From Straminergon stramineum (Eukaryota > Streptophyta > Bryopsida > Hypnales > Calliergonaceae), in NCBI GenBank assembly GCA_963920665.1, contig OY987267.1, forward strand, positions 24,056,001 through 24,120,000: a DNA stretch of 64,000 bases. Reading direction: 5' to 3'. The notes under the pieces were generated by a model. It was not told the DNA's origin. It saw only the letters and a list, made by a program, of their open reading frames with translations, and ran no database searches. The position numbers were made by a program, and so were the translations under genes. Every line of letters starts with the position of its first letter. The first letter of the stretch is position 1. This document shows positions 45,256-57,511 of the stretch, in pieces.

Positions 45256-47625
45256 ATGACGATGACTGCAGCCTCTTTGCAACACCGAATCTTCCCTCCT
45301 TGGTTGCAAATTTCATCTTCTTCCGCTTCCACCTCACAGAACGTGAGCCTCCGTATTTTTGCACCCTCTTCTTCGCTGGGTTGGGTTTTATCTCCTAGTC
45401 CACGAAGGTTTCCTGTGGAGTCTCGGTTGGGGAGAGCTCCAGGTGGAGTTACAGAGGAGGAGGCAGAAGATGAAGAGGATGCATTGTCGTTGTACGAGGA
45501 GGAATTAGGACAAGAGGATGAGGCGGTAACAAGCCCTAATGGGGCGATAGTGAAGAGGACGTTCAGGTTGTTAGGGACGAAGGAGAAGAAGGAGCTTCGC
45601 GCTTATGCTCATAAATTGGGGAATGACATTTGCATCCACCAGGTCTATTTTCTTTCAATGTTCTCTCGAATTCTCTCAAATTTCTCTCTTGGGAATCAAT
45701 TTTTCTGTCTTGGATAATGACATGCGAAGGAGATTTCAGAGTTTTTGAAATTGCAAGGACTGCTTTTTTCTATAGAGGATCTAGAGGAGTCATACTTTAG
45801 GGTTTCTTCCCTCCAGGCCTCATGGTTTCAAGACCAAGACTCCTAATCCTAGTGTCAGAGTGGTCTTTGAAGACTCTTGTAATTACAAATCGTATGAAGT
45901 ATCAGGATGATCACCCATTTCCGATCACTTAAAGCAATTTAGCCTATCTGCGGCATGGGAAAAGTTCAGGGAAAAATTTCCCCGTGTAGGATCTCAGAAG
46001 GATTTCATAATTTCCTAAAATTTCCCCTTAAAAGTAAAATTATCACGAATTTTTTTCGTGGCGATTCTATTTGTCCCATTGTAAGCTTTCAATGTACACC
46101 GCCTGGAAATTTTCGTTATCCCCTGAGGTCCTGCGGTGCATGAGCTGTCACCTACACTTCATCTGATCGGAAATGGGTGACCTCTAGAGCAATTAGGGTT
46201 TGTAATAAGGCCGTTGTATTTTGGGTCTAATAATTTTATGAAAAATAGGTTCTGTAGGGTTTGATGTCATTGACATTTGGTTTTTATGAAATACGGTAGG
46301 GACCTCTGTGCAACTCCTGTCCCATTCTAAGAATGTCTGTCGGGTAGTAGCGTGGAGGGCTCTGTAACCCTGTTTTTATGTGGTGGTCTGGTTTGCAGGT
46401 AGGGAAATGGGGGTTGACTGCGAATTGTATCACGGCTATCAGTGATGCGTTGGAAGCAAATGAACTTGTCAAGGTGACTGTTAAACCCCAAATCTTCAAA
46501 GGCGTCTTTTATTGCTTCATTGCTGTGGCACATTCTAAAACCCTGTAAGGTTGGGAACCTACATCCGGCGGCTTTCATCAGTTTTTGGTGGTTTCTTTTA
46601 TTAGAGTGGAATTCATTTTATTTTGTTTTTAATGTGAGTGTTATCCCCATTTTTGAGAAGATACTAACCCCCTAAAGTGCGTCTTATTTGGATTTGTATG
46701 AATGAGTTATGAATCTTTAAAGTTTTGCTCCTAGAGTGAGTAAAACTATGTAGACTGGCCCTTCAATCGTCACACAGTCTTCATGTTGTATTTTGTTATA
46801 TTCACTAGATTCTAAATATCTACTCGTTGGTAATATACTCCACTTATAGCCTAGTCATGGCATGACCTCGAGAAAGGATTCACTACCTTGCTCAATTTTG
46901 AACTGAATTGATTTTCAATTATAACATTTTCATAACTATGGCTCCACCATCCTATTTACTGGCGTTTGTTTTCCTTACACTTCATATGTCTCTGAATTGG
47001 ATGGAGTATGACAAATCGTTTGTACTCCTTACTGCTGTTAAGTTTACACTGCCTGCCTCTTGTGCACTTAATCTGCTTTTGTTGTACTGGAACTTTTTCA
47101 GATTAGGATACTCGACAACCTGGATGAAGAGTTTGATGACACCGCGAGGCAGCTGGAGGGCGAAACTGGAGCTCAAATTGTGGGTAAGATGGGGAGAACA
47201 CTGTTGCTGTATCGGCCTAGCATGCGCAAGCTTAAAGCAGCACAAGTAGCTGAACAGAAAGCCTACCAGTATCAAAAGAGGAAAAACATGCTGACCTCAA
47301 GAACGGTAACGTCCTCTCCTCTCCAGGATCTCTTCAATTGATTTCGAAATCTGGGTGAACATAATATTTATATCTAATGAGGGGAATTAACATTGACATT
47401 ACTTATGGAAACTACCAATACTAGCCACGTGCAACCAAAGTCTAACTAGTCAAGCCATTTCAGACATGCCAGCTGCTGGTTTATCTTCATGATTTAACAA
47501 ACAGACCTTTCAAACCAAATCCTAATTTTGGTTTCAGGATCATTTTGTATTTACAAGGGCGTGCCCTCGTTTTTCTGCAGAGAAGTAGCGGATCGTTCCC
47601 TAGAGCTTTGGGGGGGAAGAGATGA
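45256..47625 (+). CDS. Single CRM-domain (YhbY-like) RNA-binding protein
   Basis: Four exons: 45,256-45,642; 46,399-46,473; 47,102-47,305; 47,581-47,625; 236 residues, all splice phases 0. CRM domains, derived from the bacterial ribosome-associated YhbY fold, bind RNA and in plants assist organellar intron splicing and rRNA processing. The first about 60 residues are Ser-rich with basic residues, compatible with a plastid or mitochondrial presequence. An acidic linker (EEEAEDEEDALSLYEEELG) follows. The CRM domain covers about residues 110-205: KEKKELRAYAHKLGNDI, then VGKWGLTANCITAISDALEA, ELVKIRILDN, and GRTLLLYRPS near its end; the VGKxG turn is kept as VGKWG. Size and single domain match the plant CFM4-like group. 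The upstream GTG at 45,223 in the same frame is not a likely start. A basic tail (QKRKNML...GGKR) ends the protein. Confidence 0.9.
45909..46182. mobile_element. Family G MITE in intron 1 of the CRM-domain gene
   Basis: 19-bp terminal repeats with one mismatch: left GATCACCCATTTCCGATCA, right TGATCGGAAATGGGTGACC. Same family as 14,290, 30,818 and 49,709. It keeps the intact TTAA (45,929-45,932) used as target by other elements elsewhere in the family. Confidence 0.85.
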
Positions 47626-49708
47626 CATTCTACAGCAGAAAATTATGACATGTTCTAGTTTAGAATGATTTTGTAGGTACTTTAATAGTGTTCTCGTGGA
47701 GTTCTATTCTGCTTCATGTTGAATTGTCAAATTGTGTTAATAGAACTCCAGTCTAAGTCCATCCAAGATATCTTGTTATTGAAGTGGCCCAAATGAGAGA
47801 TGTGTTCAATGGTCTTGTTAGATTGCCATTCTATAATCGCATGCCCTTGATTTTGATAGAATGTAGGTACTTTCTTGATGATTTTACAAATATCTATGGG
47901 AATCACTCACCTTTTTTTGAAGGAGAGAGGACATAATGTATTCTCTATCCTTAAAGTGTTAAGGCATAGATGATACATGGATTTAAAAGATGTATTATGT
48001 TGGATGAATGACAAAGCTTTAGTACATATACAATGGAAAGTTGTAAGTATTAATTTTTACATTACTTCTATGCCATTCAATTTATCATATGGAGTAGTAT
48101 TTATTATATTTTTTTAATTAATTATTCAAGGATTTTTTTTGGAAATTCAATAAGAAACCCCAAATTAGCAATCTTTGATATTTTTACTTTTATACTACAT
48201 TTAAAATAGTTTGAGATTTTGTCACTTCCATTATTTAATTTTCTTTATTTTTGGAACTCATTTGTAAGATCTCACTTTTTGTACTAAAAATGAAGCTTGA
48301 TGTAAACCATTTTAGTTATTTTCGAATATTCACATCTTATTTTCAAGATCCATGTGGTACAAATGTAAGTCAAATGCTACAAGAACCTAGAAATCAATTG
48401 CATAGATAAAAAGTCTTTATCTTAATATTTTTCCCATAAATTTTCCCATTATTATTTTTTTTCAATTCTAAGTACCTCAACTATTTAAATGCTAACATCA
48501 TCACTTCTTGTACAACCTTAGGGGGACACTTGCCAAATTGAGTTAGAAAACCACATGAGTTAAAACACAAGGGGCTTTTTATTCATGTGATATAGGGTAC
48601 TTTAATTAAATTCAAAAAAAGAATAATTTGATAATCTAATTAAACTATGCCTAGAACATTTTTAGAATATTTTAGAATATACCCCAAGTATTCCAACTTC
48701 CAAGTATGTGATAGCCCCCATTTAAATACCTTCTAACTTAATACATGTGGTTACAATAGATAAATATTATTGATCCCTTAGGCTTTGCAAACAATATTAT
48801 TCAATTCCTGAGAATATTCTCCATCTACATGTTGTGAGAACAAATTCTTTCATGTAAATGTATAATATTGTTTTTGAAGTAGATTCTTTAGAGCCCACAC
48901 ATCTTTTTAGATATATATTGATATCTACATAAAAATCCTTCAACCATTTTATTCCAAACAATGAGATGAAAGTTATGAAACATTTTATTTATGCAAATTA
49001 AGAAGGTAGAAAACCCCTATAAAATTGTTTTTGGAAGTCAATTTATTTCCAAATAGGAACATTATTCTTTCATCATATACATCTATATATCCAATTGATA
49101 ATTTTTTAAGGATGAATACCAAAAAATATTTAGGTTAATTTTTTACTACATATATTTTCAATGCATTTTTCAACATTTTGGCTTTACTTTCAAGTTACAA
49201 GACATACAATTTTCTTTATAAAAATTTTGAAAGTGAAAACTATAGCTTTCAAAGAAAGTACTAGAGAAATTTAGTTTTTGAGGTTTAGGGACATTGATCT
49301 TGCAATCAATGGGGGGGGCACAGTAAAACTTTAGGAAGATACATTCAAACAATCTAACCAAAAGATCTTGAGAAAGAATTTATTATAGATAAAATAAATA
49401 AGAAGATTTTGGCCTAGCTTTGGATATAAGTATTTTGAAGCAATTTTGAATCAAATCACCATAGAATTGTAGGTGTTTAATAGTTGAGTAATATCAAATT
49501 AATTTAACCAATATTGACATGGTATTCTAGGGTAATATTAATTTTTTAAGTTGAAAGAATAATGACAAAATTATACTTTTAGAATTCAATTAGAATCCAA
49601 GTGACAGCTTATGTAATTGTTACCTATATCATTTGTAAGAGTTATAATTAATATCACTCCATCATGATCATCAATCTTATAATTTATTCAAATTAAAGAA
49701 TGCCTCAA
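47626..49708. other. AT-rich intergenic DNA
   Basis: Downstream of the CRM-domain gene. The first few hundred bases should include its 3' end. No further gene or bounded repeat recognised. Confidence 0.4.
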
Positions 49709-50070
49709 GGTAGCTGATCCATTTTTGACCACTGAAGCAATTGAGCAAATTTGGAGTACAAGTATGTTGAGTAGAAAAATTTCCCTATATACAAAAATAG
49801 ATTACAAGAGGATCCCTATAATTTTTCACAATTTTATTTCCCAAAACAAAATTACCATGAATTTTCTAGGTGAAATTTTTTTTCGCCCCATACTAGTCAT
49901 ACAGGTCATCCATTTCCTACCAAGGGTCAATTGCAAAATCAAGAGTCTTGTAGCCAATCATAATGTGCCATATGTGCGCCATAACTAATCATTTATTCTC
50001 CTCTACCTACACAGAAACAAAGCATCCTTTGTTGCCAAAATGGGGGGTGATTAAGAATAGGTAGGCTACT
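49709..50070. mobile_element. Family G MITE, diverged copy
   Basis: Left AGGTAGCTGATCCATTTTTGACC, right AAGAATAGGTAGGCTACT; the interior AGCAATTGAGCAAATTTGG and AAAATTTCCCTATAT segments match the other copies. Confidence 0.6.
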
Positions 50071-50880
50071 ATATACTTGGAAATAAATAAGCCAAGAAAA
50101 TCAAATTTCCAATTACTTTCATTGATTGATTGAATACCATTTCAAGCCTTTAGAGCATCTTTAGGTTGGGTCTTCTCACGAAGCTTCCATAGTGACAACT
50201 GACAAGAGTAGTTATTTAGGGTGGTGTCCCTCAACCCACAAATGCTTTTTCAAACCCGAAATCATCTTTTATAGGCTTTGATGTGTAGCGTAGGGGTTGA
50301 GTGGCGGTGGTGAGAGTTTAATTAATTGTTGTAGAGAAATGTTGGGCAGAGATTCAAAAGTCATTGAACAAAGCTGATTGGAGAATTCTATAGATGTCAG
50401 TGATTGTTGAGTGTAGAGCTACTTGGAAGGCACTATAAACATATTGAATACAATACAAGGGCCTTTGAATGCAAAGCCTGCAAAGGTGAAAAGTATACTA
50501 ATAATTGAATTGGTATCAAGGTTTTGACACTGATATGAAGCGTACTATTGTTGAGTCTAATGCCAAGGTAGATTGAGGATGCTTTTAATCCATGCATATG
50601 CGAGTATACAATATTATATATTGACTCTCAACTTAAGAAGAATAGGCTTTGCTTTGACAAATGCTATGTGTGAGGAAGCTTGAATAAGACCTTACTTGAA
50701 AAGTAAGACAATGCTAAAGGGACAAAGCTTCTCATAGTGTAGTCACTATAAGACGTTGATGTTTTTCTTGACATAAAAACATGGGCTTGTTTAATTGGGC
50801 ATCCCAAAAAATCCGTTCCAAAGAATCAAGGGACGTCACCAAAAACGCCGGTTTCTTCTAGTTAGTTACTTGCATTTTAA

Positions 50881-51790
50881 CCCCTAAAGGACCAAGGCCT
50901 TTTTTGTGTGAAAAAACCCTCAAAATTGTCATTTCTATAGCAAAGAGTCAAAAAACGTGAAAATTCATTTTTTTACACATCTAACTGTAGGTGCTTACAC
51001 CTAACTAGTATGAGAATTTGTGGAAAAAATTCAGAAATTTTGACTGCATAGATTGTAAGACATTTGTGTTTAAATTGGAAAAACAAGTTTTTCAGTACAT
51101 TGTGGGACTAGATTATTTGACTTTGAAACTTCTTAACTTTCATTTTTTGCACTACAAAGTTTTGAGCTTTAAATCTTTATAGTGGAGAATTGAGTTGGGA
51201 GTCTAGGGGAACTTTTTTTTTAAATTATTTTGATCTTTTAAGAAATCATTAAGTAAAAGTAGGTACAAGATAGAAGGAAAATGTAAATTATTAATATCTC
51301 TAAGATGGAATTGAAATGCACTAATCCCAATGGTGAGATTTTTCTAGCAAGAAAATTCAACCATGTGGATCTTTTTTTTTTAAATTTGTAAAAATTACAT
51401 TCAGAAATGAATCCTACAAGATATTTTTTCAAGAGGATGCTCTAATTGCCTATAAAACAAGATTGTCCATAACTTTCTCATAACAAATCCAAATGGAATG
51501 AATCAAAGCTTTACATGTAAGCAAAATTATAATATATAAGGAAAAGAATTAAAAATCCAAAATCCAAAATTTTGAATTTATTTTTTGTTGCACCTTTTCC
51601 CTTGTTTTGAGCTTATTTGGGTATAAATTTTGTTTCTAGTTGTTGAATGAAAAAGAAATTATATTCCCACAAAGCTAATTAATTTTTCTATTTTCTTACA
51701 AAGTTTCAAAAGAATAGGACAAAAATTGAGACCATAGGTACTTGCCCAAAATCCCATTTGTCCCTCGAAGGGACACGGGTTCTTTAGGGG
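50881..51790. mobile_element. 910-bp TTAA element (family D)
   Basis: Exact TTAA at 50,877-50,880 and 51,791-51,794. Ends CCCCTAAAGGACCAAGGCC and GGGTTCTTTAGGGG. Aligned throughout with 25,330-26,196 and 26,339-27,245. Confidence 0.88.
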
Positions 51791-51794
51791 TTAA

Positions 51795-53625
51795 AGTTGG
51801 TCCCAAGTGAAAAGTGGTCCTAATAATTCATGTGTTTAGAAAAGACATGCTAAGATGTATTGGAATAATTTTTCAATTGCCAACAAAAAATGAAAGTAAT
51901 TAAATAAGAAGAAGCATGCTCAAATGATTATTTGAATGCTTTTAAATTTGTAGAAGGTTATTTAACATATTATATTCACTTTGTTTGATTTAGCTTCAAG
52001 TCCATAGAAAATTATTATATAGAAAATGTCAATTATTTAGAAAATTCTAACTACAATCTGTTTTAAGTTATTAAAAAAATATGATACTCAACTAAGGTTC
52101 TCAAAATATTATACAATTTAGTATTACTATAACCAATCATGACATATTAGAGTTAATCATGAAGTGAATCCTAGTTGGTACCCAAAGGTGTCATAGGAAG
52201 GCTTAACTAAGAATAGTACAAAAGAAATACAACACCAAACTTCATCAAACCTTAGTTTTGATGCTTCGAGGAATTTCATCTTGTATTTTTCTCAAACTCT
52301 GGCTCATAGACCCTTATTGCACACAGTTCATGATTAACCCTAATATCAGGTATGCATAGAGTATTATACATAAAAGTTGAGTCCTAAAGATTTTATATCA
52401 AGCATGATATCAAGTTTAGATGTGGAGAATTTCATTGAAATGATTCCATTCTGCAACTTTCACACTTTTAAAGTTTAGACCACATGGTTTGAAAATGGCA
52501 TATGGAATGGTGCCATATGAACAAAATTCCCTTTAGAACTTTTAGAAAAAGAATTAAATTCAAAGGTAAGATTAGACTTTTTGAAAAGTTCAAACTTCAT
52601 CAGTTTCTTTTGTAGGGGCTATAAGGTAAAATTTGTTTTATTTTCATTATAAAATCAAATTTATCAAATAAACTTGAATTTCGTTGAATTTTTTTGTCAA
52701 ATAAACTCTTGAATTTTAATGAATTAAAGATTACTAAATAAATCCTCAAGCTCTCCTTAATTCTAAATCCAAATTTAATATTTTTTAATTCATTCTAAAA
52801 AAAACCTCCCCAAATTTGTATTTTGAAAAGAGAGTTTATAAATGTCTATATATTGAGTATTTCATGATTTTTCCGAAATTTTCTAGAGTGAAGTATAAAA
52901 ATTCATATATGTTTTAAAGTCTTATTTCAATCAAGATTATTACATTCAATTAAATTCCAAAATAATGAAATTTTTTACCATCTGATTCCCACAAAAATCT
53001 CAATCTCTCTTTACTAAATAATTTTGTAAATTTTGCACTCAGGCACAAATTCAATTGAATTTTATGTTTCCATTTCGGATTTTGAAATGTTTGAAAATCA
53101 ATTGTATGCATAGTGTGTTAAATGCTATAATCACAACATGTCTAATTTTTTGTTGAAAAAATAACTAATTCATCAAATAGTTATGGCCAAATTTGAAGTA
53201 ATTGAAAATCTTTGAGAGCCACTAGAGCAACCCAAGTAACAATTGTCTACACTAGTAGAGGCTATGTCCCTCTAGCAACAACTAGCTTTTCAAGTCAAAA
53301 AGTTACTCAAACTTGAAGATCACCATCTCTCTCTTCATACTTTCATTGCAAAATGGTACAATGCAATTGGAAAGAGGGAGGTTGGTTTAGAGTCATAACT
53401 CCATCCTTCCCATTTTTTTGAGAGAGACATAGATCTCTAAGATTTGTCAATCTTGATGGAGTTTGCAGGATAAAGATATGTTCCATAACTGATTCATCTA
53501 GTTATTTGCTTCTCTAGCAAATACCACCCCCAAAAGCAGAATTGACAAAAAGGGGGAATGGAATAACTTCCAAGTGATAGTGCTTATCCAAGATGATTAC
53601 TATTGCAAGAAGAGTTGCATATGAA
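51795..53625. other. AT-rich intergenic DNA
   Basis: No gene, RNA gene or well-bounded element recognised. Confidence 0.4.
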
Positions 53626-53895
53626 GTGGGTACACCCAAAATTGCACTTGGCCTAAAACTGCCATCATCACTCTATGTACATCTCCAAAATCAATATGTA
53701 TGTATGTTGGAGAAACAATTTTAGAACATCTACCAAACAAATCTTTCATAACTTTTGCATACAGTATCCAAATGCCGCGCTCTTTGGTGCATTGGAACCT
53801 CCTTTCACTCACCAACAAGAAAGCATGAAAATTTGACCAGTCTAATAATAATAACTAGGTACAGTAGCAAAAAGTGGCGGTTTGGGGGGTGCCCA
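53626..53895. mobile_element. Family J MITE, 270 bp
   Basis: Left GTGGGTACACCCAAAATTGC and right GGCGGTTTGGGGGGTGCCCAC are imperfect inverted repeats. Other copies are at 63,060-63,350 and, internally deleted, 32,060-32,262. Confidence 0.65.
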
Positions 53896-54174
53896 CTTTA
53901 AATAGCAGAATTATATGGTTCAAACGTTGCATAACACTTCATAACATTTTCTCCATTATTTTGACATCAGCATATACTGCCATTTGAAACATGGATTGCT
54001 TAGAGTGGATTAATTTTGTACTGCGCAATGCAGCTTTTCATTACCATTTCTATGTCCCTGTTTGATGCTCAACTGGATCAGCCAAGCTTCTCAAACTCTA
54101 ATGCTCAGTGTTTCAGGATCAAAATTGTGAAAAACAATTGTTCGGTCATCCCTCTTGTCCCCCGTGCCTTCTCA

Positions 54175-57100
54175 TTATACTGTAAAACTCATCCTGAGTG
54201 ACTGCACATTCAACAATGCAAAATGAAAGAGGCAATTAGTTTGTGACTCCTGGTTAGTCTCAAATATCCTGTCATCTACTTCAGTAAGGTATATGAATGT
54301 AGTTCATTTCAATCTATGCATCTCCAACAAGTAAGGCTACTTCGAATCCTAGTACCATTGTGTGCATAGGATTGGTTAAGTATTGAACACACAGTCTTTC
54401 AAGTAAACCATGTTCCTTGTCAAAATGATTCGTTTATCTACAGAAATCATGAGTAAGAGTGACTGATTTACCTTCACCATCTCCATCCTTGTCAACTGCA
54501 TGCACAACCAGTAGCCAATGTGGTCAGTACCTAAAGTTTAATTTTGACTGCGGTTGAACATTAAAAATGTGGTGTAAAATCTACCTTGTGGTGTGCCTAT
54601 TACTGGAAAATGTTGAGACTCAGCAAAATGGCCATAAGATTTCGTTAAGATGGTGCGTTTCACATAAGAATATTAAGCATATATTTATCAGGATCCATTA
54701 TGAGACTTAAATCTGCCAGTTTGATGAGATTGAAAACTTTAGATCCAACTTGGAGCTATATGAAAGTTGTGAAAGTAGTCTGTGCTCTAGATCTTCAGAA
54801 CAGCTTCAAAAATAAAATTGTTAAGTCCATTGTAATAATTTCCTGGCTGAAATTCTGGACGGGCTCTGCTTCTATAAGGTAGTCATATTCAAGGGACACT
54901 TTTCCACTAAATTTTCTAATTTCAGTTTAAATGACAAGGGTTTTCATATTTCATTTTACTAGACTCAAATCTATGCCTATCCTTGTTATCAAAAGAAAAC
55001 TGCTTGTGCATCTCATTTCTAGCATTCAGAAACTTTCCAATTCGATTAAAATTGCCTTAGCTTGGTCAATGAATCCATAAGAAAAAGATTCAGAGAACTG
55101 ACATTCACTGATCATGGCTTCGAGCTGCTCATCTGTAAATACCTCGCCAAGGTCCCTCGCCACTTTCCTTACGTTCTTTATCTGCTCAATCATGCTCCAC
55201 ATGCAACATTAGATGTTTTCTAAACAGTAATGCTTCACAGGCAAAACAAGATGCTCTCCAATCAAAAATTAGAAGGTAGTGCCACTTTCTCATGAGGACC
55301 AGAGAGTGCCCCCACCAAATTTAGTTCAACCCAGTTCTCAACCTTGTCGAGGGAAAAAGACGTTGACCAGAGGATACAAGTCCATTCGTGGGATCATCCA
55401 ATCTTTGGTCTTGATAAAGCTGTTAGTTAATGTATGTTTACAATTGAAAAACTTTAGTCAACAACTTCGTCAAGGCTGAAGATAAGTTGAAAGAAGTTTA
55501 ATACCACTCCCTTATCAGATGTTACGGAGTGGAGTTGGACCTCTTCTTACATGGAAAATATCATGATGCCAAGTCCAAATAGTGAAGTATTTTTGTCACT
55601 CTCACCTGAGTTGTCACAAGTAGAGCACAACACCTAATCTTGCTGCTCAATGTGAGCTCTTTGATCAACTCAAAAGTACAAATTAGGACAACCAAGATTC
55701 AAGGAAATGACTTGGCATTATGTCCTAGCTCGTTATGGTCATCTAGTCCCTAGTGAAGAATTTCTTTCAAGTGATGCAATACTCATTGCATACCGCATAT
55801 TACCTGATATTGCATAAAAAATTCTCGTAATTGTAACAGCAAGGAAAGAGCTTTTCTTAGCTTGTGATCTGTGACTCACTGGATGTATAATGTCCATACT
55901 CACCGATATTCTGCCCTTGCCTTCCTCATCAAATACTGAGTACACTTTGCCAATGTTCACCTCTGGGTCTTTCTCCTTGTACTTTCTCATCACTTTCAAG
56001 ATCAAAAACATTTGATTAGTAAGCCTTTCGAACAGGATTTGTTGGTGCATTTTCTGTTTTGGATTTCTTATAGAATTTTACATTCTATGTCGGCATTCAT
56101 AACATGCGCCGATTATGAGATCTCTTGAGTAACTAGGATATCCTTCAACTGCAAAAACGCTTCAACTTGGCATCGCCCTATTGAGGCTCCATGATTGCAT
56201 GCTTTAACAAAAACCTAATTATCCAAACTCCTACAGGATTTGTTGGAAGCTCACTTATTTGCATAAACTCATTGGAGCCAATCTCGTTATTGTCGTCTTT
56301 GGAATACTTTTGCATCAAAGTTAATACCTCTGCCTTCTTCACGTCACATTCCAATGCTCTCATTGCTACCTGCATCCAATTTTCCTCTTACCGTAATCTT
56401 TCATGTTGGCATCAGAGGAGAATCTTCTTTCATCAAAAGGCCGTCAGAATGCGTCAACTCAACTTATCCTAATGGCTGTGAGCAGTCCATGCGGGTCTGT
56501 AGCATGATATCTAAGCAACAGTAACATCACTTTGAACTTCAAATTAAATGACCAAAGGTAGACACATGATAAGAAGATATCTTTTGGACCCATAGTGTGA
56601 GCAATTTGGCAAGTGAGTGGCATACATTTCTCTTGGGGTTTAGGTGACACATTACATGCCTGAAGATCTAGAGCACAGACTACTTTCACAACTTTCATGC
56701 TACTTCGAATTTTTGAGACAAGCCTAGAAATCCAACACCTACCTTATATTCAACAGGCTGGTCTTTTATAACTCAATTTCTGTACTAATGAGCAAAGAAA
56801 TAAAGAATCTACTCCACAATCACACAAGTGGAAGGGAGATGATGCTAAAAACTGTTGAGGACACAAGTCTGTCTACTACAAATGCTTGACCAGTTGAACT
56901 AGGCCAAAGGTGGGAAGCATGAGGTGGCTAAATGCACAAAGACTTTTCCTCTTTCAACAGAAATAGGGCTGTCTACCATCACTGGTAGTGGTCTACAACC
57001 TCCCACACTGAAATTGCATAAGAATTTTTTACTCAGTGTGATAAAAATCTGATCTCCACAGATTTGGCTCTTGTGATCAAAGGTATCTATACAGGTCCCA

Positions 57101-57511
57101 AAAATCTCACTTGGGATTAACACATTAGAGGTCTTAAATTGATGCAAACAGTATCCTCTACCTTAACCACACATCAGCAAGGATGGTCATCGTGTTTACC
57201 TTGAGGTCACGGTAGCCGAGTCTGCCAACTTTGCGGGTGTCAAAAAGCTCAAATGCCAGCCTGATCTCATGCTTGTCGGTGTCACTGATGTCGAAAAACT
57301 CAGGGTTCTTCCGAAACGTTCTGGGGCTCGCGCTGACATACAATGGCATGTTGTACGCTCCAAGGCGTGAGCCCGTGGGAGTAGGAGGGGCAACTCTTGA
57401 GAGAGGCGAGGAGGGTGAAGACACGGGATTCCATGAACCTCGTCTGCTAAGACCTTGAAGGCCATGTTGTCCCGTGGGTTCCATGTACGAGGCTGTCATC
57501 TCATCCAGCAT
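54175..57511 (-). CDS. Centrin (caltractin)-like EF-hand protein
   Basis: Exons 57,511-57,200; 56,369-56,255; 55,992-55,904; 55,181-55,103; 54,495-54,472, and a tentative last exon 54,278-54,175; about 240 residues. Centrins are calcium-binding proteins of basal bodies, nuclear pores and DNA repair complexes. The core aligns colinearly with the four centrin EF-hands: loops at about residues 91-102 (DTRKVGRLGYRD), 127-138 (SKDDNNEIGSNE), 164-175 (DEEGKGRISIKN) and 200-211 (DKDGDGEV...). The linker EFMQIMMRKYKEKDPEV has exactly the centrin spacing. Loops 1 and 2 lack key acidic ligands; loop 4 starts canonically but the tentative exon lacks Glu at position 12. An unusual Ser/Pro-rich N-terminal extension of about 75 residues precedes the core. 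The start is the first ATG after an in-frame TTG. The last exon is uncertain; the rest is well supported. Confidence 0.82.
54760..56698. repeat. 39-bp perfect inverted repeat pair in two introns of the centrin-like gene
   Basis: 54,760-54,798 (starting ATGAAAGTTGTGAAAGTAG) is the exact reverse complement of 56,660-56,698. The arms lie in introns 4 and 1 and enclose exons 2, 3 and 4. Flanking sequence is unrelated. Confidence 0.9.

Noticed and set aside
46908..47249. 113-codon open frame overlapping exon 3 of the CRM-domain gene
   Set aside because: It is in another frame and starts in the intron; the CRM domain in the correct frame explains the region.
53600..53818. Minus-strand open frame near the end of the centrin-like gene, considered as a last exon
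   Set aside because: The sequence is the family J repeat, found twice more in the window.
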